64,000 bases of DNA from Xanthostigma xanthostigma (taxonomy: Eukaryota > Arthropoda > Insecta > Raphidioptera > Raphidiidae). The first letter of the stretch is position 1. Each line of letters starts with the position of its first letter. The position numbers and the translations under genes are program-made. The notes beneath the pieces were generated by a model. The model saw nothing but the letters and a program-made list of their open reading frames with translations, was not told where the DNA came from and ran no database searches. This document shows, piece after piece, positions 55,438 through 64,000 of this stretch. The stretch lies in contig OY754464.1 of NCBI GenBank assembly GCA_963575645.1, positions 30,147,501 to 30,211,500 on the forward strand, given 5' to 3'.

Positions 55438-56681
55438 TTAATTCAATTATATTATTTAATTTTTATATTTATCTCCTCTTATAGTTATTAAAAAAAGATA
55501 TGATGATCTTTTGTAAACATTTTTTTTGAACCCTCTCTCATGAGTTGAAAGTGTAATCAAAATATTTTTTTCCGCCTTATAGTTTAATTGAGTGGGGTGT
55601 ATTTCTTAAAATGCAATAGAAATGTTATAAAAACGAAGAATTTGCTTTAAAATTCTTTATCCAAAAGCCCCACCTCCAATTTCTAAACTATCCATACAAA
55701 AAATTATAGAAAAATTCTTTAGTTACTACTTTCAATCAAAATTACACGATATGAAAACAAAACGGTCCTGAGGTAGGATTTTTTAACACAAGCAAATTTT
55801 TATGTTAAAATGTATCAAATTTTGACAGATATCAACTACAACAGTTTGCAACTATTCGTGAGAATATTTTTATAAATATATTATCGTCGTGCGAATACAA
55901 CGAAACCCTAGCATGTGCGTTCCCAACATGTGATTGACTTTTTTTTAAATATAAAATCTGAATATAGAAATATAAATACATATTATTCGATGTTTGACAC
56001 CACTTTCCTCTACTATTTACAAAAGCGTTTGTCGTAATTTTGTATTCGCAGGCGGGGTTAAATATCAGTTTGAAATATTGTCACCAGTTGCCGCTACACC
56101 ACGATGCAAAAAAAAGCCATTGCAAGGGTACCGCTCCCAATAGATTACACCATTTTTTTGGACATATTCGAAAATTTTTTGAGCTTTTTCGAAAAAGGAA
56201 GGTTCACTTTCGGTTTCTCACGGAACAGTTTTATCAAATAAGTATTAATAAAGCTGTAGTGTGACTTTGAAAATTAGCATTTTTCGCGCAATTATTATCA
56301 ATTTTTTTCTAGAAAATAATACATTAATTAAAAAAGTACTCCGCTAGGAACCGAGATTGGTCTTTTATCTTCCTTATAAAAAAATAATTTTTGCAAAATG
56401 TTGACTAATAAGTCAATAATCAATTGGGAGCCGAAGCCCTATTTTATGTGTAATCTCAGAGCGTTCCGACAGCCTTAATATTCGCGTTGGCGCCTTGTCG
56501 CCCCCTCGACACAGTCTGAAGTCTGAACACTGTTAGTACCCATCGCGGGTCTCTTCATTTCTGTAACGCAACCAGGGCTACCGCGAAATCGCTACCATGC
56601 TAATAATTCATAAATCTAATAATAGTCTATGTTGAGTCATTTACAACCATGTGTATTAAAATCAGCAAGTCAACTACAATT
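55438..56681. other. AT-rich stretch, nothing recognised
   Basis: A CpG-richer patch at 56460-56600 (TTCGCGTTGGCGCCTTGTCG) has no recognisable element or gene. The frame at 56040-56264 has no known domain. Confidence 0.45.
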
Positions 56682-56810
56682 GGTGTTATTCTGTACATAT
56701 GTTAATTTTTTGTCACTTTCTATCAAATTTAACATTACCTACATAAGTTAGTGTGAGACAAAAATTTAACACCACTGTTAATTTTAACATTGACTATACA
56801 GAATAGCGTA
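56682..56810. mobile_element. Family B MITE, copy 4
   Basis: GGTGTTATTCTGTACATATG then TTAATTTTT at the left; GTTAATTTTAACATTGACTA then TACAGAATAGCG at the right. About 129 bp, the clearest inverted repeat in this family. Confidence 0.7.
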
Positions 56811-57239
56811 TAGATATATCTGTAAACTCAGATTTTCCACCTTCAACAATCGATGAAATAGAACAATTAAAGTCACCTAAAGTTTCAAACACGATTGAAG
56901 TTATATTTGTTCTCAAAATACGACACAGTATCGAATTTTTTCTAATATTTCTTATATCCTCATTCCTCACATAGACTTTTTATCTCTACTTTGTATAATC
57001 ATTATCATATTATGTCAAATTTTTCAAATCTCAATAAATTCCACACAATCTGCAGTTCAAAATGGATTATTCAGTGAAATCCATAACTTCTGCTAGCCTA
57101 CATTTTCTCGAAATGATTCAGCGTATTTTTGAACCCTTACTTCGGTTCAGTTCTCAAATTTTCAGGTACCATGGAGTCAAATTTGGTATGCAGGCTTACA
57201 ATTAACGAGAAAGTTAAAAAATCGGTCAAATTTTACTGA
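56811..57239. other. AT-rich stretch, nothing recognised
   Basis: No repeat copy or coding frame recognised. Confidence 0.5.
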
Positions 57240-57511
57240 ATTAACGCTTCCGATTTTGGCCTTTCGAGAGACTTTCTTATAACGGGATGGTGTCGATGCG
57301 ATGACGTGTTTTTTGTGCAGTGAAAAGGGGAGGGCGTTTCGGGGGAGTCCTTTAAAAAAGCGATAACGGGGCGGACGATAACGGAATGGTTTTTGTGTTT
57401 TAAAATTCGCCAAAATCAGAACCGTTTATTCAGTAAACTGTTACCAAAAAATCTGTGGTTTTCTCAAATTTGTGGGGGGTATGTATTATTACAATACGAG
57501 GTTTCTGCTGT
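57240..57511 (-). mobile_element. Tigger/pogo-like right part
   Basis: The right edge reads in reverse complement CAGCAGAAACCTCGTATTGT, close to pogo/Tigger ends, followed outward by TA. Repeated CGATAACGG-type boxes (57360 and 57375) are like the sub-repeats of that group. No left end found. The frame on the minus strand (57177-57413) reads through these boxes and is not a gene. Confidence 0.5.
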
Positions 57512-58060
57512 ATATTTAGAGTATATGTATAGTTTTCAGTTAAACTTCATCGTCTCGTTTTTATTAAATTAGGAAAAACAATATCGTTAGCGACCCTGTT
57601 TTCATGCGCTTGATCAAACTTGTCACCGCGCGTACACGATTGCACGAAATGTTTAAAATTAAAATACATTCTTTGACTTGCGGATGTGCTTTGGAAAAGT
57701 TAACATTACATTATTTATTGCAATCTTATACCACTTGTAAAAATGATGAAAGTATATCAACGACGTGATAAGTATTGAGCGATGAAATGGCTAATATTAA
57801 AGAACAAGAAATTTGGATCAATCATCATGTCAAATTAAAATGGGAAAAATTGTAAAAGTCAATTGTGTGGAAACTATAGATTGTGTAGTATAATTGTAAA
57901 CAAATATCCATTTTAAAATGTTTGTGATTTTGAAATTTAGTGGCCGATTGCACAAACACCCGCCTCTTTCGGAGTTTAAACAATGATAACAATACACTTG
58001 ACTCCCTGTAAGAACAATGCTATTGAAGCAAAATAAATTTTTCTTAGTGACAAATCTCAT
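57512..58060. other. AT-rich stretch, nothing recognised
   Basis: No repeat copy recognised; the minus-strand frame at 57830-58060 has no known domain. Confidence 0.5.
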
Positions 58061-58995
58061 AATAGCTTAAGCTCCCATGACACAAAAAGTTACCCCAAAG
58101 AACACCTCAAAATTATAAAGTGAAAATGGCTGAAAAACATGTCAGAAACATGTTACGCCCGCCAGACAAGTAAAAATTTGTTAATTGTTATTTTTTATGA
58201 GTTTTTGAAATTTAAAAAAAAAACATGATTTTACTTTCCAAAACACCTGCTTGAAATTTATACAATTTGTAGTAAATAATGAACCATTTTTGAAAAAATT
58301 GGTCTGGCTGACAATTTTTGTTAATAAGCTAGCCAGACTTCATTTGTTATAAACTATTTTTTTTTATGAAAATACATTTCATAACACCTCCTTGAATTTT
58401 TTTTTTAAATAAAGTTTAAGATCTCTTCTATCTAATACAACTGGTCTGGCTGACATTTTTTGTTAATAAATTGGTCAGAATTCATTCGTTATAAAATTTT
58501 TTGTTTATGAAGTCTGTCATAGTAAAAAACATTTTTTCGCTGACAGACCAATTTTTATGCATAAAATAGATGTCAAACCTTCGTTCAGAAAAAAAATTAA
58601 GGTGGTGTTTTGACACGGCCCTTGTAAAAGCTAATTTGTTTATAAAAAAACGCTGTCACGGCGCTTAAAAATTGAATTTGGCATGGTAAAAAACAATATT
58701 TTGATGAAAAATGTATTAAAGTATAAAAAAGGGATCTACCGTATTAATTTAGAATAAAAAAAAAAAAATTGTTTTCTAGTTAGCAACGATTATACTATAT
58801 TTTTCATTAAAAATGTTGGAAAGTAAAATCATGTTTTTTTTTTAAATTTCAAAAATTCATAAAAAATAACAATTAACAAATTTTTACTTGTCTGGCGGGC
58901 GTAACATGTTTCTGACATGTTTTTCAGCCATTTTCACTTTATAATTTTGAGGTGTTCTTTGGGGTAACTTTTTGTGTCATGGGAGCCTAAACTAT
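58061..58995. mobile_element. 935-bp element with ~195-bp inverted ends
   Basis: ATAGYTTARGCTCCCATGAC then ACAAAAAGTTACCCCAAAG... runs inward about 195 bp on both sides, including ACATGTCAGAAACATGTTAC and GCCCGCCAGACAAGTAAAAA. TA-type flanks are possible. The middle repeats GGTCTGGCTGACA..TTTTTGTTAATAA twice (58301 and 58441), with inverted partner GCCAGACTT. No coding content. Confidence 0.7.
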
Positions 58996-58999
58996 AAGA

Positions 59000-59199
59000 G
59001 CCGTAAGTCGTAACTATCAAGTGTAGCTATGGCACAAGATTATCTCGTTTTCAGGGTTGCCAACTCCTAAAAATCTTTCCCCCCCAACACAATTTGAAAT
59101 ATCCCTAATATCCCCTAAAAAATAATTGTTTTACTTTGAAAAAAATATATACATATCTACCTATCGTATTACGATAGACCGCGCTCGGTGTCCTTACAT
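59000..59199. other. No clear feature
   Basis: AT-rich with nothing recognised. Confidence 0.5.
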
Positions 59200-59356
59200 A
59201 GCAGAATAGACAATAGTGAATAGCTTCGTCAAAACGGCAAACTTTGTTGACGAAAAGTTAACAATAAAAAAATACTGTTCTACACTTACAATAATCGGAA
59301 TTCTTTGTTAACTCATTTTCAACAAAGTTTGCCGCTTTGACGACGGCATTCTGCTA
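59200..59356. mobile_element. Short inverted-repeat MITE
   Basis: TAGCAGAAT at the left edge is mirrored at the right, and CGTCAAAACGGCAAACTTTG is mirrored by CAAAGTTTGCCGCTTTGACG. GTTAACAA/TTGTTAAC follow inside. About 157 bp with an AT-rich loop. Confidence 0.65.
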
Positions 59357-60125
59357 TTGAAGGATATCGAGCGCCACATGATGATACTATATTATTAGAA
59401 CTTCGGTAAGTACTTAGTAAACAGATATTTAACAATGAGTCGGTTTTGTAAGTCATCTAATGTTTGATAGAAACATTTTAAGTATTTTTGTGTTCCTAAA
59501 ATTACACCTAAAAATATAAGGGTCCTAAACTTTTAAATTAGAATGCCGAAAATATAATTATAATTTTTAAATTATTAAAGCCAGTGCACTGTGCACGTCC
59601 ATAATTTTTCCAAATGAAACAAATATGATACACATGTTTACACACAAACTCTTGTGAGTAGTACCTACAGCGTCACTCACACGTTTCGCCCCTTTTTTAA
59701 CCTCTATATCATTCAATAACGATCCGATATGGAAAGTGGAAACATCTGTACTTAGCTATTATTCTTATTAGTGTACAAAATACAAAAACCTGTTTATGGA
59801 TAAATAATTATATTTACATAATAAACAAAACAAACATGTGTGCGAGAAACATGCATGTCGAACACATTGTAACATTATGCAAATGGAATGAACTCACATA
59901 ATATTTTAATGTCATATTACTGAATATCCTTGGCCTAGCTTTTGAACATAAAATAATGTCTGACGGTTTTGTTGGTCGAACGGATATATGCTAGTAGCTG
60001 TGGTCATCACAAGGCAAAGTGGTTTATCTCAGATTTTTAGTCAGTGATAGATTAGACTAGATTTACATGGACCGATAAGACAGTTCTCATAATCGCTGTG
60101 ACCTCAAAGATCTTTTATGAATCCC
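59357..60125. other. AT-rich stretch, nothing recognised
   Basis: The palindrome GTGCACTGTGCAC occurs at 59584. Otherwise nothing recognised. Confidence 0.5.
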
Positions 60126-60560
60126 CACACATTTTTATTCCCATTTGATGAACCTTACTACCTTACTGGGAGTTGTCCTCCATACTTTAGGCTCTAAAAA
60201 AGACGTGTTAATATATTGCAGCCCTTTTGAGAGGACTGCTTCACATGCGCAAAGGATATGTTCAGTAGTTTCTTTTACTGCCTTGCGGAAGTGACATTTG
60301 TCATCCTGAACATTACCCACCTTTGAGAGGTGATACCTTAGAGGGCAGAGAGTCGTGAAAAATCCTGTCAGTATATTCTCAGTTCTGCTTTACTGAGAAT
60401 AAGAAGCTCTTTTATCTTTTTATTTGACTGCGAGATAAATCTCTCTGATTGCCGAAGTTCTGAAGCGAACTTCCAGCAAGAGTCTTTCATTTCGTCCTCC
60501 CATTTGCAGACCTCTATTTTGACAAGGCTTTTAGAATAGACACAAAAAAGTTTAAAATCA
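60126..60560 (-). pseudogene. Jockey-like ORF2 C-terminal remnant
   Basis: Minus-strand reading resembles the end of a Jockey-type non-LTR retrotransposon protein, after the reverse transcriptase and RNase H-like region. FTTLCPLRYHLSKVGNVQ is followed by a Cys/His cluster (KCHF, then TTEHILCACEAV), and by FLEPKVW and SKVVRFIKWE before the stop. The part upstream (60360-60560), LLILSKAELR, is in a different frame, so at least one frameshift is present. The N-terminal and catalytic parts are absent, as expected from 5-prime truncation. Type is by motif likeness. Confidence 0.7.
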
Positions 60561-61282
60561 ATAACAATTTAACCTTTTAATGGTCTGGCATATCTAGATT
60601 CTAGATTATACCTGTGGACAATGAGGCGCGAATTTTACTGAAATTATCACGTAGGCCCCGGAGAATGTTACGCTTCTCTTTTGTTTGATGTCTGGAACGA
60701 GTTTGAAAGCAGTTTAAGATAAATTACTATTACAAAACTGTTCTTGTTCGTGGCGGAAAAGATTTATTTACAATAGTAAAACTTTAACAAAACAAATAAG
60801 CAAACAAACTAAAAGCACTTCTCTATAAAGTAACAGAAACAAAACAACAAATTCTAACTAATAAAATAAAATAATAACTAATAAAGAATACAAAGTCACT
60901 ATTTATGTACACTCAACACTATATGACTATATATAAGAGATTATTTATGTTAAACTAGATTTATATAATTGAAATCAATGGTCTAATAACCACTCCGCAC
61001 TGTTTATTTCGCGCACCGTTTATTTACACAGTTCATTTATCTATTTATCTCAGCAGTTACCTCAGTACTGTTCACGGTACTGACTGTCAATTTATGACAC
61101 AACTATAATTTGTCGATTGTTAACTCGATGAAGCACACTGTATGAGTTATGACTGTCTTTCTACTAAGCTATCGCGGTGGTATATATATGTGCTGGATAG
61201 TTCTTTCTTTTTCTTGCATTCATTGTTGTCTGGAATTTGGCAACAAAGCCTTTTTTTACCTACGCATATTGTTATTGTTTGA
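60561..61282. other. AT-rich stretch, nothing recognised
   Basis: An A-rich segment with AAACAAA repeats (60770-60900); no gene or repeat copy recognised. Confidence 0.5.
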
Positions 61283-61410
61283 ACAATCAAATCGATTGTT
61301 GTCCCACAACAAGCTGTGTGTTAGAATACCAAGCCGATTGTTATCCCATAACAATATGTGTAACATTGTTAGAACAACAGGCCAATTGTTGTCCCACAAC
61401 AATCTGTGTG
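61283..61410 (+). repeat. Three small hairpins in tandem
   Basis: Units of about 43-48 bp each contain an inverted repeat: ATTGTTGTCCCACAACAAG, ATTGTTATCCCATAACAAT and ATTGTTGTCCCACAACAAT, each followed by TGTGTG or TGTGTAA. The middle unit changes a G-C pair to A-T on both arms at once. The overlapping open frames (61149-61482) are repeats read as protein and not credible genes. Confidence 0.75.
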
Positions 61411-61448
61411 TTTAGTGGATTTGCAATTAAAAGTCGTACGAAAAAAAA

Positions 61449-62014
61449 TTGGTTGTCTGTAAAGTCGGTTTACGGACGATAGTTTTACGTGATAACGTAT
61501 TCCGTAATACATAACCTAAACCTCCCAAAATTTGGTTTCAATCCGCTTATCCTTGGTGTCGGAATGATAAGAAATGTCAAAAGTGACGTTTGCAACTGTC
61601 AAAGTATTATGTTCTAATAATAATTAGTTATTCCAATACTTAACTTAGAAGGCGTTGCATTTCACAGAATACTAATGTCAAAAAATTGAATTAAACATTA
61701 GAAATTCAGCCGTTTTCATGTTGCATTTATACAGCTATTTTTCTATATAAATTTGTATAAAAAAACTGTTTAGGCAAATTCTGTTATACGAAATCTATGT
61801 AAAATGTTCTCCTCTTTCGTTTAAGACTGGTTTCAAACCGATCTGATTTAAATTGAGCGAGAAATTAGCAAAAAGCACGCACAGGGTCAGGCGTAACGTT
61901 ACGCGTTAGGAACGTTACGCGTTAGGAACGTTACACTTTTTCGAACATGCAGCCGGTGTTTTATCAATTTATAAGATTGGTGATTCATCAATTTATAAGA
62001 CGTTATCACGTCAA
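61449..62014 (-). mobile_element. Family J repeat, copy 2
   Basis: Reverse complement of 46367-47010, starting TTGGTTGTCTGTAAAGTCGG and ending TTATCACGTCAA. It differs by an added copy of GCGTTAGGAACGTTAC near 61910 and a deletion of about 80 bp. It stands free of family F here, showing that J is an independent unit. Confidence 0.7.
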
Positions 62015-62016
62015 AA

Positions 62017-62659
62017 CCGAGCATTAAAGATACTTTTCTAATCAACGCTGATGTTGACATAATATCTACGTATCACACAATATATTATAATAAAAACATT
62101 TTTGTAAGTCAATCTCAAAAATACCCTAGTCCGCTCAGTTTTGCAGCCTGAACATGAGATTTAATTTTTGTTTAAATTATTTGTTTCCTTCGTTAAAACG
62201 CTCCCAAAACTTTGCCGCCCTAAGCCCGTCCCTCACGGGTCTAAGCCTAAATCCACGGCCGTTGTGGTCACGAAACTAAACGACAGATGTTACATCCTTA
62301 GTAAAATGAATTAATAACGACTAACTCTTCAGAGTTTAGAAAATTTAGATTATACAATGATGATTTACATTTAACACAAATTCTTCAACTGCGCGACTAA
62401 ATATTATGAATAGGTTTTTTTAATTTGTAGTTTTCCTAATTAAAAAAAAACAGTTGTGTGGTTTTAAGAAACCACGACGCAAGTGAAACTTTTATTGGAT
62501 TGTAGGCGATGGATTGTAGACACTTATCCATCACGATTAATTATAAACAACAATATTCACATGAATGCACGAATAAAAACATGTAAACACTGTACAGCAC
62601 TTGCCCGCATGACAGACTGACCATGTGTTATACATACTACACGGTCAGCTGAGCTAACC
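62017..62659. other. No gene; weak hAT-like end
   Basis: GCCGCCCTAAGCCCGTCCCT (62213) and TCTAAGCCTAAATCCACGGCCGTTG nearby (62241) resemble hAT right ends, without a partner. The rest is AT-rich. Confidence 0.4.
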
Positions 62660-62780
62660 ATGGGCGCCGCCATATTGGCCTTGGCTGCTCTACCGAGCGC
62701 CTACTCCGAACGCCTTTCTCTTTACCCCTACTCCGCGGCCGCCTGTAATGCGACATGCAACAGACGGCCAGAAAAATTCG
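62640..62780 (+). promoter_or_regulatory. CpG-rich island with YY1/Pho-type core
   Basis: A GC-rich stretch with GCGCCGCCATATTGGCC (reverse of the AANATGGCGGC core of YY1/Pleiohomeotic) and CCGCGGCCGCC. It contrasts sharply with the AT-rich surroundings. It could mark a promoter, a silencer-type site or a foreign element. No flanking repeats were found. Confidence 0.3.
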
Positions 62781-62794
62781 GGGCGATAGAATAA
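62660..62794 (+). CDS. Short ORF in GC-rich island, doubtful
   Basis: A 44-codon frame with start context AACCATGG, close to an animal Kozak consensus. It opens MGAAILALAALPSAYS, which has the look of a short secretion signal, and holds two Cys near its middle. The frame is followed at once by AATAAA (62790-62795). It lies in the only strong GC-rich island of the right half of the window (62640-62780), which includes GCCGCCATATTGG, a YY1/Pho-type core. It may instead be a promoter or first-exon region read by chance. No homologue recognised. Confidence 0.2.
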   Translation: MGAAILALAALPSAYSERLSLYPYSAAACNATCNRRPEKFGAIE

Positions 62795-62795
62795 A

Positions 62796-63481
62796 AGTTT
62801 CACTTTAAAAATATTTTCTTTGATAACATCCATTATTGTTAAAAAAACATTGTTCACGAACTGGCAGCTTCATGTTAATAAGCTCTACTATGTTTATTCG
62901 ATGAGAATAAAAGACTGTGCCAACTTAACCAGAACGACTAGCACAGTTCGAACCTGCAACCTGAACGATTTCGCACAGTAGACCAGCACAAACCAACACG
63001 GATCAGCAACTTTTAGTACAGGTTTCGTGTAGGGCAGACATTTTACAATTTTCAAGTAGTGAGTGTGAACCTGGACGCGTGTAGTTCGGTGGAAGATTTT
63101 TTTTATTTTGACAATGTGTGAAAAAAAGGAAAAGGAAGAATCCAGGAGAAAAGAAGGTCTTGGGTTCACCCTGTTAATGAAAATTAATTAATGGAGACGG
63201 TCGTTAGCACACTAGATCGGTCCAGCACGGCTAGACAGAAATTGAAGGCGACCGATTGACGCTCGTTGCTGTTTGCAGGTTGCTGGTGCTGGTCTAATGT
63301 GCGCTGCTTTGTGAAATAACATGAGAGTACCTTTACGAATAGGCTTTTCTGCTCCGTGCTTTGCTGGTCGTGCTGGGTAAGTGTGCGCGGTCTTTTATAC
63401 TCTTTCTGAATTGTCATTGAGCCTAAAAAAACTCTCAATTAGTTTTTACAAAAGTTAAACGAAATTAACCAACAAACATTA
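62796..63481. other. No clear feature
   Basis: GACCAGCAC (62982) and GGTGCTGGTC (63286) are inverted relative to each other with GATCAGCAAC/GTTGCTGGTGC-type context, so an old inverted-repeat element is possible. Two minus-strand frames (62894-63169 and 63184-63438) have no known domain. Confidence 0.4.
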
Positions 63482-63821
63482 TCCCCTATATTATTAAACG
63501 AGCTAATCTTACCTATGTCCCTAAATATTTTCTCGAAAACGGCCGTATCGATTTGGATGAAATTTACTGAAAAGAGATTTTGGGGGGCAAAAAATCGTTT
63601 TAGCTAGGTCTCATCTCTTGAAAAAATCGTTTTCTTACAAATTTTATCATTATAAAAATCAATTTTTTGACGTATGAATTGGAATTTTATACAAACAATG
63701 AAGCAATTGTTTTCAAAATATTATGACAGTTAATCTTTATAATTACTATCCAAGTGAGACTTAAAATAAAATATCAGTATTTTATTTAACTTTGCGAGCA
63801 AAGCTCGGTCACCCAGGTACT
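63482..63821 (+). mobile_element. Helitron-like element, deletion derivative
   Basis: Starts TCCCCTATATTATTAAACGA after A, follows 35039-35380 closely (CTCGAAAACGGCC, GATTTTGGGGGGCAAAAAAT), then jumps to the last 60 bp of that element with the terminal hairpin GCGAGC-AAA-GCTCG and TCACCCAGGTACT. The central hairpin array is missing. 340 bp. Confidence 0.7.
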
Positions 63822-64000
63822 AAATATAAATAAAGTTAACATGAATTCACATTACACATTCTTGTGAAGATGTTACAGTGATTCTAGTATATTTAAATTT
63901 AAAATCGACCAGTAATGTTAATTGCTGTTGTTAACTAAGAATTTGACATAAGCTACTTTGTCTAATGACCGGAGATATTATCTAAAACATAATATGTATA
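63822..64000. other. No clear feature
   Basis: AT-rich end of the window; nothing recognised. Confidence 0.5.

Noticed and set aside
61149-61482. Two overlapping frames over the hairpin triplet
   Set aside because: Both are explained by translation of tandem repeats with TTGTTG and CAACAA.
1-64000. CRISPR arrays, bacterial operons or phage genes
   Set aside because: The tandem arrays have no regular spacer-repeat structure, and nothing in coding style or composition suggests a prokaryotic source.

Overview
This looks like non-coding, AT-rich nuclear DNA from an insect. By eye it is about two-thirds A+T. There are no bacterial-style operons, ribosome binding sites or long open frames. Instead there are insect-type transposable elements: hAT ends, Tc1/mariner and pogo/Tigger ends, Helitrons, Jockey-like non-LTR retrotransposon coding remains, a THAP-domain fragment and an integrase fragment. 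The THAP and integrase types, the Helitron ends and the base composition would suit a hemipteran such as an aphid, but this is inference and the species is not fixed by anything I can see. I recognise no intact host gene. Most long open frames here are chance reading of repeats.

Layout. 1-3.4 kb holds a TTAA-flanked MITE, a Tigger-like end, a Helitron-like 3-prime end and the first copy of a compound repeat. 3.4-10.7 kb holds a 2-kb inverted-repeat transposon (5807-7857) with another element nested in it, then a 'family A' repeat split by two later insertions, one of them the inverted second copy of the compound repeat. 10.7-18.6 kb holds tandem repeats, three long inverted repeats and a mariner deletion derivative that still carries transposase remnants. 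18.6-21.5 kb is a triple nest: family D contains family E, which contains a 1.7-kb near-perfect palindrome. 21.5-34.8 kb holds many MITEs, including a 152-bp near-perfect hairpin, a hAT MITE, a MULE-like element with a 9-bp target duplication, a Tigger MITE and a foldback.

35.0-37.7 kb holds two Helitron-type elements. One carries three tandem 137-bp units made of a string of small hairpins; the other carries a tRNA-like sequence. 43.4-45.4 kb holds a tRNA-like promoter and a THAP-domain element split by a hAT element (8-bp target duplication) that itself received a family A copy. 46.2-48.7 kb holds a foldback with an element in its loop and a 155-bp tandem array. 51.6-52.6 kb is the most notable element: a 986-bp transposon with terminal inverted repeats of about 228 bp, TGT...ACA ends and a TATG target duplication, inserted in a second copy of family E and carrying a broken Gypsy/Ginger-type integrase gene. 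55-64 kb holds another foldback, a 935-bp inverted-repeat element, the 3-prime end of a Jockey-like ORF2, a triplet of small hairpins with a paired base change, and a short Helitron-like derivative.

Relations. Repeat families A to J are working names for sequences that recur inside the window, which is the main evidence for most calls. The nests give relative ages: an element interrupted by another is older. No gene set works together as a pathway; the window reads as a transposon-dense intergenic or intronic region.
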